From assembly GCF_963678635.1 (NCBI RefSeq), contig NC_087071.1, positions 17,857,613 through 17,921,612 of the forward strand: a stretch of 64,000 nt of DNA, written 5' to 3'. Of this stretch, positions 32,090 through 43,634 are shown in pieces (positions within the stretch are counted from its first letter, which is position 1; the number at the start of each line of letters is the position of its first letter). The DNA comes from Symsagittifera roscoffensis (taxonomy: Eukaryota > Xenacoelomorpha > Acoela > Convolutidae). The notes below the pieces were generated by a model. That model was given only the letters and a program-made list of their open reading frames with translations. It made no database searches and was not told the origin of the DNA. The translations under genes were made by a program, and so were the position numbers.

Positions 32090-33695
32090 CCTGTTATCTG
32101 AATACGAGTATTTCTTGGGTTTCATTAGCATGTACTCTCTTGACTTCTGTCTCATTTCTTCTCGAGTCGGTGCACTATCTTTTGACAATGTATAGTATGT
32201 TGCTAACATTGTTCTCAAGTCGTCACTTTTTACCCCATCAATGAACTTCGAGGCGATGCTAAAATTTCTTCTGTTTGTCGACTCTTCAGGGTCACTCCTT
32301 CGTCTCAAGCTCTCAAGGTCATCCAGGAACCGATCAATTGATTCATCGTCCCTTTGCCTTATCTTTTCAAATCGCATCATCGCTTGATCACCATTCATGC
32401 CTGACCCGAATTGATTCAACAATATCTCGAAGATTTTATCCGCGGTGTCGCGTTCTTCTTCTTTCTTTGCAACCACGCATTTCAACGCCGTGCCTTCTAA
32501 GTTGCTGAGTATCGCTGTGCAGGCTTGTCTCTCATCGTTCAAGTTGTCTTGTTCTAAATGTAATCTCATAACTTCTACCCAAGTGTCAATACATCCATCC
32601 GAATCATCTTTGAATTCTTTTGGCTTTTTGAAAGTTTTTCTGAATTTGCCCCTCCTCTATCGCTCGAGTCAGTGTTCCTCGTAGCGAAGGCTTCTAGTGT
32701 CCTGTTCATCATCTCCCAGGTGCTCGCCCACGTCATAATATCTGGCCCCACGTTGCTGTGAGTCGTGGAGTCTCCTGGACCACTCGTTGTATTTGCTGTT
32801 CCACTTTTCATAATTGTTTTGCCCCCCCCCCGGTGCTGTACTCGCGGCCTCCCGGGATAATGGTAACGGTGTTGACTGCCGTTTGTTCCGTTGTGGTTCC
32901 ACGAAGTCAACTCTATTGCCTTGCGTTCGCTCCGCTGCTGGCCTGTCCTGTGACGTTGAGTTCCTCAAGATGGCGTCTAGTTTTGCCTGTATTGCACATG
33001 ACCTCTCAGCCTGTTCCCTACTCATGCTGTCCATTCTCGTTTCCAAACTCCCCAACTGGCTATTCACTGCGTCATATCGTTGCTTGTTCTTCATTTCTTG
33101 CATGTCTTTCTTGATGTTCTTGTCTCGCTCTCCATCAGTGGTATCTACCTTGTCCGACATCTGCTGAAGCTTTTCCTCTGTCGCTTTCGCTAGCTTGAAA
33201 TAACTTTCCAGGTACTCATGTTTGTTGTTTCTTATTTCTTTCCTTTTCACATCTCTATCCTCCTTGCTGTGCTTCAGTTTCTTGTCGATCTGATCTAGCT
33301 TTGCCATCAAATCCTCTAGCTCAAGAGTAGTTGTTTCATGGTCAGCTGCTCATGGTCAGCTGTTCCACATTGTCTATCGGTGAGAACTCCATGGACTTTG
33401 GATGTGGTTCTTCTGCATTCGGCATCGGTGTTGACTCCGTCGTCTTCTTTTCCACCTCATCCACACTCTGGTCTGGTGTTTCTAGGTCAATCTCGATAGC
33501 GGGTTCCGCTTGTTTTCCTTCCGTGCCCTCTTTTGTTCTGTTCTCTGTATTACTCCTTGTGTTGACCATGCTAACTGAAAAGTTCTTCTTTGTTATCTTT
33601 GGGCCCATTGATGTCGTTTTACGTAGCGACGAGTTATATTTTGTCCTTGATTCAGTAGATCTTTTTTCTGCCACCGGTACCCTGCTCCGCCTCAT
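32090..33695 (-). mobile_element. gag: Ty3/gypsy retrotransposon, copy C (gag only)
   Basis: It contains the capsid-like part (32569 down to 32090), the coiled-coil/Ser-rich gag region (33310-32575) and the N-terminal ORF (33695-33342). Knuckles, protease and RT are absent because the junction falls just 3' of the capsid. The poly-G run has ten bases (plus-strand C at 32822-32831), so coiled coil and following sequence are joined in a third frame. Confidence 0.85.
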
Positions 33696-33958
33696 TATTT
33701 TTATTTATAATTGTTCCTACTTACAGTATTACTATATACAAAATTCTACTATAAGGTTAAAATTTCTTTTGACAAAATTAATAAAAAGAAATTTACAATT
33801 TAATAAAAACAACGTTTCCTAAGCTTTTTTGAAAATTCTATATGTTCTTGATCCCCACAGTACCGGATCTTTAGGACTAGTTAGAAAATTTAATTTTGCG
33901 ATTGGTTACTTCAACTTGTCTTAGTACTCTTTAGTACCGTCACCTCCCCTTCTTTATA

Positions 33959-34248
33959 CTGTTCCAAGACTTCCTCTCTACTGTCCCAGTACTTCTTGTT
34001 AGTGACCCCACTGTCCCAAGACCCTTGCCCTAAGACGACTGTCCCAAGACTACTGTCCCAAGACTAGTGTCCCAAGACCACTGTCCGAAGACTACTGTCC
34101 CAAGACCCTTGCCCTAAGGCTACTGTCCCAAGACTAGTGTCCCAAGACCACTGTCCCAAGACTACTATCACAAGACCCTTGCCCTAAGACTACTGTCCCA
34201 AGACTACTGTCCCAAGACTACTGTCCCAAGACTGCTGTCCAAAGACTA
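33959..34248. repeat. 14-bp minisatellite, copy C
   Basis: CTGTCCCAAGACTA variants in nearly the same order as copy B. Confidence 0.88.
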
Positions 34249-35145
34249 TTCACTAAGTGTCTGGATAGTAGGATCTCTTTTTCTTCGTTGTGGGGACTTT
34301 TTAGAACCACTGTACCGTGTACCACCACGTGAGCTCTAGTAAAAATTTTCCCAAAATCCCTATCTTAATGGCCAAAATCCGAATACTCACCCCCCTGTAT
34401 TTATCTCCCTCTCGTTGTTTCAGGCTATTTGAAACCCCAACTTCTTCGCAGGTATCTTGTGATCACCTGTTCGTTCAAATACCAACAACAAACTTTCACT
34501 AAAACGTAAAAATTTAAACAGGAAAAATTATAAAAACAGAGAGATGAACCCAACTAAAATTCAAAGCTGACTGATGTCAACCTTTGTCCGAAAAAATGTC
34601 TGGTACCCGATTGCCACGCCTTTTCCTCCCCCCTATTAGCGATCTTATGGGGTATCACAAAAACTGTCTATGTCCGTTCCCCCCTACCGATCCGACCAGG
34701 GTACCTATCTTAAATCAATGTTAAATTTGGATATCCGCTTCTTATAACCAACGCGTGTAAGTATCTAATGTAACTAAATCGACGATGCCGAACAATTAGT
34801 TACTCTAATGTGTCCCCCCTTACAACCGCCAACCTCTAACCTAACCAGCCCCCCTTCTAACCTCCCCCCTATTTAGCCCCCCTCTTAAGCCGAAAAATCC
34901 CTTAAGCGCCGGGTGCTAAACCTCTCGAGAGAAAACCATAGACCTGTTTCCAAGCCTGCTTGTGTAAAAACTTCCTCAAAACAATGGGGCTCCGTTTATC
35001 CAATTTTACACTTATTTCCTATAATGTAATGTGGATTTTAACGATACCCGTTTGCCCAACTTGAAAGCACCCCTGTGCGTCCTCTTCTTGTTGTAGCGAT
35101 CTTGTGCTGGTTGTCCCCTTGACGTGCACTGCACTTGACACCAGC

Positions 35146-35352
35146 ACCACCTTCCCACTTGGCTGGTCACCTCTTCCAGTCAAGTTTCCTAGCGGTTCAG
35201 CTCAGTCCTTGTGAACCACTTTCCCACTCGGCTGGTCACCTCTTCCAGTAAAGTCTCCTAGTGGTCCGGTTCTGTCCTTGTGAACCACTTTCCCACTCGG
35301 CTGGTCATCTCTTCCAGTCAGGTCTCCTAGAGGTCCGGCTAGGTTGCAAGCT
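35146..35352. repeat. 69-bp tandem triplication, copy C
   Basis: Three units in the same arrangement as in copy A. Confidence 0.88.
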
Positions 35353-36407
35353 ATCTGAAAACCCTTAACAACGCCCCCCACTTGGGCACCTTATTGAAGT
35401 CACTGGTTTAGATTGCTAGATTGATCGAAACGGTCGGATTTGTAAAACAGTATGGGTATACTATTTAATTAATATAAAGGTTTGATTCAACTAATCTGGT
35501 ATCGAAGTCACTGTCATTTTTTGTTTTATGATTTTTGGTCCTTTTTCTATACTTTTTTCTTGTTTTTGTCCCCCTAGTTACCCCCCTTACTCGGTAAGCT
35601 AAGCCTCGTTCGGAGAGCGTACCAGGAAGTTTTCTCAAGTTTTCTTAAAAAGCTATCACGGTACAACCGGAAGGTTTACACGTTCCCGCTGAACCGTACC
35701 ACCGGTACTCTAGAATGGGCATGCAGCCCGGAGCTGTGTCAAGTGGGTTCGACTCCGTAGTCATGATGTCGTAAAAACACCCAGGAGCGCCTTAAAAACA
35801 CTATGTAACAGTCGCCTACTTCGGTCACATTTGAGGCTTAAGAAAAATAGGCCCTATAACCATTGGCTCAAGAGTCAGGGACACTATCTCTTGTGTTTTT
35901 CTACCTCAAAACTGGTTCACTCTGGTTCAGCTAGATTCCGATCTTCTTTTGTAATCACCGTCTCCTATATCAAGGTGGGACAGCTCTACTCTAGTTTTCT
36001 ACGATGGAAATTGCGAATAGCAATTTCCCACTGTGTATATTTGATAACTTTCCCGCAATTGTAATTCAGTCGTTCTGATTTTATATTTTATGTTTTCAGT
36101 TGTCGCGAGAAAACTGAGCATGACAGGCTGCATTCGCAATTTTGAAAAATAAAGCTCCATTCCAAAACCACGTATTTTTGTGTTCCTCAAGGTCAAACTT
36201 CCAGATATGACCGACTGGCACAATAGAAAGAAAAAACCGTAAAGTGCTGACAAAGGACAGTGAGTTAGATTTCCAGTTTAGGTGGATCATACCTTCATAT
36301 TAATTAATTTAAGAAAAAATTAAAACACAAAAGGGAACCTTCCGTTTAGTTACGGTAAGTGCACAAGCTGGATAAGGCCATACCAGCGTTATAAAAATGC
36401 ATAAATG

Positions 36408-36914
36408 ATAATAATAATCATAATAATAATAATAATAATAATAATCATAATAATCATAATAGTAATAATAATGAAGGATTTAGGATAAGTTCCAGGGGAA
36501 TTGCTTCCCTGTCACTTTGAGTTTATTGAGTCTCATAGAAATTCAGTTATGCAGTATTGATGCAGTTTGTGCAGTCGCAGCATAATCTCCAGGTGCAGGG
36601 GAGGTTTTCGTTGAATTTCGCAGTGAAGCATCGCCAGTAGATAGTTGACAGTTCTTTGCATTGCTTTGATTTGATGACAAAAAATCAGATTCGCATTTTT
36701 TCAGTCGGAAGCATTTGCTGGTATAAAAGGTATTGCGTGTGATCTTGTTATGCCTGTATCAATAGTCTGTACATACTTCTCCCAATCAATGTCAGTTTTC
36801 GAGTTGATAATCCTAGCAAAAAGTAAAACTACATGCATTTCATGATATAATGACAGTGGTAGTAAGTGAAGTCTTTAAAGACGCGATTTATATGAAAGGT
36901 TGTTTGTGCCTAAT
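36408..36914 (-). mobile_element. LINE fragment 'a', copy C (cut by junction C/D)
   Basis: Only the 3' half remains, from the AAT tract to GTTTGTGCCTAATTTC at 36917, where gag sequence begins. It shares with copy A the absence of the 12 bases kept in B and D. Confidence 0.75.
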
Positions 36915-36917
36915 TTC
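36915..36917. other. duplication junction C/D
   Basis: The LINE 'a' sequence ending CCTAATTTC joins gag sequence TTCTTCTTTC; the two sides share only TTC. Confidence 0.8.
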
Positions 36918-38146
36918 TTCTTTCTTTGCAACCACGCATTTCAACGCCGTGCCTTCTAAGTTGCTGAGTATCGCTGTGCAGGCTTGTCTCTCATCGTTCA
37001 AGTTGTCTTGTTCTAAATGTAATCTCATAACTTCTACCCAAGTGTCAATACATCCATCCGAATCATCTTTGAATTCTTTTGGCTTTTTGAAAGTTTTTCT
37101 GAATTTGCCCCTCCTCTATCGCTCGAGTCAGTGTTCCTCGTAGCGAAGGCTTCTAGTGTCCTGTTCATCATCTCCCAGGTGCTCGCCCACGTCATAATAT
37201 CTGGCCCCACGTTGCTGTGAGTCGTGGAGTCTCCTGGACCACTCGTTGTATTTGCTGTTCCACTTTTCATAATTGTTTTGCCCCCCACCCCCGGTGCTGT
37301 ACTCGCGGCCTCCCGGGATAATGGTAACGGTGTTGACTGCCGTTTGTTCCGTTGTGGTTCCACGAAGTCAACTCTATTGCCTTGCGTTCGCTCCGCTGCT
37401 GGCCTGTCCTGTGACGTTGAGTTCCTCAAGATGGCGTCTAGTTTTGCCTGTATTGCACATGACCTCTCAGCCTGTTCCCTACTCATTGTGTCAATTCTCG
37501 TTTCCAAACTCCCCAACTGGCTATTCACTGCGTCATATCGTTGCTTGTTCTTCATTTCTTGCATGTCTTTCTTGATGTTCTTGTCTCGCTCTCCATCAGT
37601 GGTATCTATCTCTGCTGAAGCTTTTCCTCTGTCGCTTTCGCTAGCTTGAAATAACTTTCCAGGTACTCATGTTTGTTGTTTCTTATTTCTTTCCTTATCA
37701 CATCTCTATCCTCCTTGCTGTGCTTCAGTTTCTTGTCGATCTGATCTAGCTTTGCCATCAAATCCTCTAGCTCAAGAGTAGTTGTTTCATGGTCAGCTGC
37801 TCATGGTCAGCTGTTCCACATTGTCTATCGGTGAGAACTCCATGGACTTTGGATGTGGTTCTTCTGCATTCGGCATCGGTGTTGACTCCGTCGTCTTCTT
37901 TTCCACCTCATCCACACTCTGGTCTGGTGTTTCTAGGTCAATCTCGATAGCGGGTTCCGCTTGTTTTCCTTCCGTGCCCTCTTTTGTTCTGTTCTCTGTA
38001 TTACTCCTTGTGTTGACCATGCTAACTGAAAAGTTCTTCTTTGTTATCTTTGGGCCCATTGATGTCGTTTTACGTAGCGACGAGTTATATTTTGTCCTTG
38101 ATTCAGTAGATCTTTTTTCTGCCACCGGTACCCTGCTCCGCCTCAT
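36915..38146 (-). mobile_element. gag: Ty3/gypsy retrotransposon, copy D (gag 5' part only)
   Basis: It contains the start of the capsid-like part, the Ser-rich gag region (37564-37034) and the N-terminal ORF (38146-37793). The poly-G tract is 12 long and interrupted by one T on the coding strand (CCCCCCACCCCC at 37283-37294). A loss of about 10 bases near 37607 breaks the coiled coil. It is the shortest copy and the one directly attached to the intact F-box gene's upstream DNA. Confidence 0.85.
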
Positions 38147-38404
38147 TATTTTTAATTATAATTGTTCCTACTTACAGTATTACTATATACAAAATTCTAC
38201 TATAAGGTTAAAATCTCTTTTGACAAAATTAATAAAAAGAAATTTACAATTTAATAAAAACAACGTTTCCGAAGCTTTTTTGAAAATTCTATATGTTCTT
38301 GATCCCCACAGTACCGGATCTTTAGGACTAGTTAGAAAATTTAATTTTGCGATTGGTTACTTCAACTTGTCTTAGTACTCTTTAGTACCGTCACCTCCCC
38401 TTCT

Positions 38405-38688
38405 TTATACTGTTCCAAGACTTCCTCTCTACTGTCCCAGTACTTCTTGTTAGTGACCCCACTGTCCCAAGACCCTTGCCCTAAGACGACTGTCCCAAGA
38501 CTACTGTCCCAAGACTAGTGTCCCAAGACCACTGTCCGAAGACTACTGTCCCAAGACCCTTGCCCTAAGGCTACTGTCCCAAGACTAGTGTCCCAAGACC
38601 ACTGTCCCAAGACTACTATCACAAGACCCTTGCCCTAAGACTACTGTCCCAAGACTACTGTCCCAAGACTGCTGTCCAAAGACTATTC
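38405..38688. repeat. 14-bp minisatellite, copy D
   Basis: CTGTCCCAAGACTA variants; one unit fewer than copy C near the right end. Confidence 0.88.
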
Positions 38689-39583
38689 ACTAAGTGTCTG
38701 GATAGTAGGATCTCTTTTTCTTCGTTGTGGGGACTTTTTAGAACCACTGTACCGTGTACCACCACGTGAGCTCTAGTAAAAAAATTTCCCAAAATCCCTA
38801 TCTTAATGGCCAAAATCCGAATACTCACCCCCCTGTATTTATCTCCCTCTCGTTGTTTCAGGCTATTTGAAACCCCAACTTCTTCGCAGGTATCTTGTGA
38901 TCACCTGTTCGTTCAAATACCAACAACAAATTTTCACTAAAACATAAAAATTTAAACAGGAAAAATTATAAAAACAGAGAGATGAACCCAACTAAAATTC
39001 AAAGCTGACTGATGTCAACCTTTGTCCGAAAAAATGTCTGGTACCCGATTGCCACGCCTTTTCCTCCCCCCTATTAGCGATCTTACGGGGTATCACAAAA
39101 ACTGTCTATGTCCGTTCCCCCCTACCGATCCGACCAGGGTACCTACCTTAACTCAATGTTAAATTTGGATATCCGCTTCTTATAACCAACGCGTGTAAGT
39201 ATCTAATGTAACTAAATCGACGATGCCGAACAATTAGTTACTCTAATGTGTCCCCCCTTACAACCGCCAACCTCTAACCTAACCAGCCCCCCTTCTAACC
39301 TCCCCCCTATTTAGCCCCCCTCTTAAGCCGAAAAATCCCTTAAGCGCCGGGTGCTAAACCTCTCGAGAGAAAACCATAGACCTGTTTCCAAGCCTGCTTG
39401 TGTAAAAACTTCCTCAAAACAATGGGGCTCCGTTTATCCAATTTTACACTTATTTCCTATAATGTAATGAGGATTTTAACGATACCCGTTTGCCCAACTT
39501 GAAAGCACCCCTGTGCGTCCTCTTCTTGTTGTAGCGATCTTGTGCTGGTTGTCCCCTTGACGTGCACTGCACTTGACACCAGC

Positions 39584-39790
39584 ACCACCTTCCCACTTGG
39601 CTGGTCACCTCTTCCAGTCAAGTTTCCTAGCGGTTCAGCTCAGTCCTTGTGAACCACTTTCCCACTCGGCTGGTCACCTCTTCCAGTAAAGTCTCCTAGT
39701 GGTCCGGTTCTGTCCTTGTGAACCACTTTCCCACTCGGCTGGTCATCTCTTCCAGTCAGGTCTCCTAGAGGTCCGGCTAGGTTGCAAGCT
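39584..39790. repeat. 69-bp tandem triplication, copy D
   Basis: Three units in the same arrangement as in copy A. Confidence 0.88.
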
Positions 39791-40846
39791 ATCTGAAAAC
39801 CCTTAACAACGCCCCCCACTTGGGCACCTTATTGAAGTCACTGGTTTAGATTGCTAGATTGACCGAAACGGTCGGATTTGTAAAACAGTATGGGTATACT
39901 ATTTAATTAATATAAAGGTTTGATTCAACTAATCTGGTATCGAAGTCACTGTCATTTTTTGTTTTATGATTTTTGGTCCTTTTTCTATATTTTTTTCTTG
40001 TTTTTGTCCCCCTAGTTACCCCCCTTACTCGGTAAGCTAAGCCTCGTTCGGAGAGCGTACCAGGAAGTTTTCTCAAGTTTTCTTAAAAAGCTATCACGGT
40101 ATAACCGGAAGGTTTACACGTTCCCGCTGAACCGTACCACCGGTACTCTAGAATGGGCATGCAGCCCGGAGCTGTGTCAAGTGGGTTCGACTCCGTAGTC
40201 ATGATGTCGTAAAAACACCCAGGAGCGCCATAAAAACACTATGTAACAGTCGCCTACTTCGGTCACATTTGAGGCTTAAGAAAAATAGGCCCTATAACCA
40301 TTGGCTCAAGAGTCAGGGACACTATCTCTTGTGTTTTTCTACCTCAAAACTGGTTCACTCTGGTTCAGCTAGATTCCGATCTTCTTTTGTAATCACCGTC
40401 TCCTATATCAAGGTGGGACAGCTCTACTCTAGTTTTCTACGATGGAAATTTCGAATAGCAATTTCCCACTGTGTATATTTGATAACTTTCCCGCAATTGT
40501 AATTCGGTCGTTCTGATTTTATATTTTATGTTTTCAGTTGTCGCGAGAAAACTGAGCATGACAGGCTGCATTCGCAATTTTGAAAAATAAAGCTCCATTC
40601 CAAAACCACGTATTTTTGTGTTCCTCAAGGTCAAACTTCCAGATATGACCGACTGGCACAATAGAAAGAAAAAACCGTAAAGTGCTGACAAAGGACAGTG
40701 AGTTAGATTTCCAGTTTAGGTGGATCATACCTTCATATTAATTAATTTAAGAAAAAACTAAAACACAAAAGGGAACCTTCCGTTTAGTTACGGTAAGTGC
40801 ACAAGCTGGATAAGGCCATACCAGCGTTATAAAAATGCATAAATGA

Positions 40847-41855
40847 TAATAATAATCATAATAATAATAATAATAATAATATTAATAATCATAATAATGA
40901 AGGATTTAGGATAAGTTCCAGGGGAATTGCTTCCCTGTCACTTTGAGTTTATTGAGTATCATAGAAATTCAGTTATGCAGTATTGATGCAGTTTGTGCAG
41001 TCGCAGCATAATCTCCAGGTGCAGGGGAGGTTTTCGTTGAATTTCGCAGTGAAGCATCGCCAGTAGATAGTTGACAGTTCTTTGCATTGCTTTGATTTGA
41101 TGACATGCTCGTTGCCAAAAATCAGATTCGCATTTTTTCAGTCGGAAGCATTTGCTGGTATAAAAGGTATTGCGTGTGATCTTGTTATGCCTGTATCAAT
41201 AATCTGTACATACTTCTCCCAATCAATGTCAGTTTTCGAGTTGATAATCCTAGCAAAAAGTAAAACTACATGCATTTCATGATATAATGACAGTGGTAGT
41301 AAGTGAAGTCTTTAAAGACGCGATTTATATGAAAGGTTGTTTGTGCCTAATTTCCAGATACTTGCTCGATGTTGAACCTTCTCAATGAGTGCCAGTTCAG
41401 ACTTGGATGGTTTCCAAAGAGACGATGCATAGCTGATTATTGGCACTACATATCCTCTGTATGCATTCTTCTTAGTGCTTATGGTCGAGCTATTGGCTAG
41501 GTTACTTTTTAAAGAGAAGAAAGCTTTTAGCGATTAAGCGGATCTAGTTTTAGCGTGTTCCGTCCAAGACAGGTTGTTTGTGACTATAGTTTGTCCAAGA
41601 TCTTTCATAAGATCCGTTCCTGGTATATTCTGTTTTTTTCATGCAAACAGACATACTGCCTTTAAACTGAAGGGTTTTGCATTTACTTAGGTTCAAACTC
41701 ATAAAATTCTTGGAGCACCAGTTCCAATAAATCAGCATTAAATGCATGTTAATTAATAGTATACTTGCTCGTTTGAAACTAATTTCATGAAGAAGAAGAA
41801 GAAGAAAGAACACTTGAATTTCTATACAATAAAGAGCCGAGGCATCAGTGTAGCA
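40847..41855 (-). mobile_element. LINE fragment 'a', copy D
   Basis: It is collinear with copy B, including the retained 12-base segment at about 41106. One extra T near 41637 shifts the small ORF. Confidence 0.75.
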
Positions 41856-41984
41856 AAGTGTAAATAATAAAATTGGTTATAAATTCATTGGTTACATCAA
41901 ACAAAAACAAAACATCAGAAAACAAGCAATAAAAAAAATCGGTTACAGTTCGGAAATTGGTTGATTAAAGTATATGAAGTTTCG

Positions 41985-42942
41985 GATACTATAGAAAAAT
42001 AAAGATTTAAGAATTAGGAACAAGCTGGTAATAAAACTTTACAAACAATTTTACAGATAGTCCAATTATACAGCGTATATACAGAGTATATACAGTTTCT
42101 CTTTCAAGCAATGTGTGAAAAATTCAACTGAATTAAAACATAGAGAACTAGCAAAAGCGGAAATCACGCCACGTATTTGTATTAGTACATATAGGATTGT
42201 TTCTCAATTCACTCACGTGAAATTCTTTCAATTTTTTCTTGAATTCTGTTTTCGATTTTTCTAAATTGCGCAAAATTATGGGCAGTGAATTCCATTTTTT
42301 AGAAGTCAAATGAAAAAATGATTTTTGTAGAGAAGCAGTCGAACAATGTTTGTCAAAAATAATTTGTTTCGTTCTTTCGTTGAGCCTATAATTGGCAGTC
42401 GGTAGTCTCAGTGTATTTTCAAAAGCCTTCTTTTTGTTTGTAAGATATTGGTATAAGTATGTTATACACTTTAACTCAATTCTTTTCTCGATTCCAATGA
42501 ACGATTTGCTAATGCGAAGAAGGGAAGAAGATTTAAATTTCGATCTGAAATATGTTCTTTTTAGCGCCCAGTTCAACTGTTTCTCCAGAGATAGCATCAA
42601 AGTAGCATTAATTTGTTGTAAAAAAATTGCTGAATAGTCTAAATGTGATAAAACAAGACAATGAAGCAAGGCAACTAATGATAATGTCGGCAGTTGTTGT
42701 CCAATTGTATCAATAGTTTTAATCCCTTGGGCCATTTTTTGGAGAATTGTTTTGATTTGAGCATGAAAAGATAAACTTGAATCAAGAATTATGCCTAAAT
42801 ATTTGCATTCTGATTTTTTGGCTACATAATGCCCACTAATTACTAGTTTATCAGTATCCACATTTTTGCTATCATTTTTTTGAAAAAATGTTATAAATTT
42901 CAATTCGTCGTTCAAATTTCGGAAAGTTTCGAGGTCAAACAT
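41985..42942 (-). mobile_element. LINE fragment 'b', RT C-terminal domain, copy D
   Basis: ORF 42942-42148 (264 aa) is open and differs from copy B by only a few residues (for example Cys20 to Phe). It is the RT C-terminal part of a non-LTR element, 5'-truncated about 180 bp upstream of the F-box exon. Confidence 0.75.
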
Positions 42943-43126
42943 GTTGGCGATTAAAAGCGAAATTAAAAATAAGACATTAAAATGAACCGACTGATCGCTA
43001 GAAATTTTTGGTTTCTTTTTTGATAAAATGAACCGACTGATCGCTAGAAATTTTTGGTTTCATTTTGCAATTTAAGTGTTTATTTTTTTTTTCGTACAAC
43101 AATATGACCGATATTTGTTATTTCAG

Positions 43127-43634
43127 ATTCAAAATGTAATGAATTTAACCAGTCTGCCGGAACAGTTTCTGCTTGGTGTTTTTAACGAGTTGTCAACATA
43201 TGAGAAGATTTGCCTAAGTAAAACATGTTCTCATTTCCGAGATTTACTGTTTTATCCTTCGCTATGGAAAAATTTTTGCTTGAAAGTTGAAAGAAAGTCC
43301 AAAAAGGGAGAAGAGGAAGCAAACATAGGCGTTAAATTGTTTTTTGAAAAGATACCATTTGACTCAGTTGTCCAAATAATCTGGAAATTGAACAATGTAT
43401 ACTTTGAAACGTTGCTTACATTGTGTATTAAACACAAAATGAGCCTCCAACATCTTCAAATAGTAGACGAAAAACTTAATAACGAGCAAATGACCAAATT
43501 ATGCGATACATTGAAGAGTGATAATGAGAATACTTCATCGTCACTGAGCCATATTGGAATCACTGGCTCTTCTGTTTTCACAGGTGATGCGCTGATGTCG
43601 TTGCAAAGTGTCTCGAAGAGTTTGAATAGCTTAG
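43127..43634 (+). CDS. F-box exon of the F-box/LRR gene
   Basis: It follows the acceptor TATTTCAG at 43119-43126. The first ATG in frame is at 43139 (MNLTSLPEQF). The F-box spans about residues 4-48. The rest has a charged segment (KVERKSKKGEEEANIG) and the start of LRR-like sequence (MSLQHLQIVDEKL). It ends at 43634 before donor GTATGA. An acceptor immediately before the start codon implies an upstream non-coding exon or a trans-spliced leader. Confidence 0.8.

Larger units (their letters stand above)
33696..36407. other. non-coding region upstream of gag, copy C
   Basis: It is collinear with 18192-20894. No gene is seen; it includes both tandem arrays. Confidence 0.5.
38147..40846. other. 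non-coding region upstream of gag, copy D
   Basis: It is collinear with 18192-20894 and contains both arrays. No gene is seen. Confidence 0.5.
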
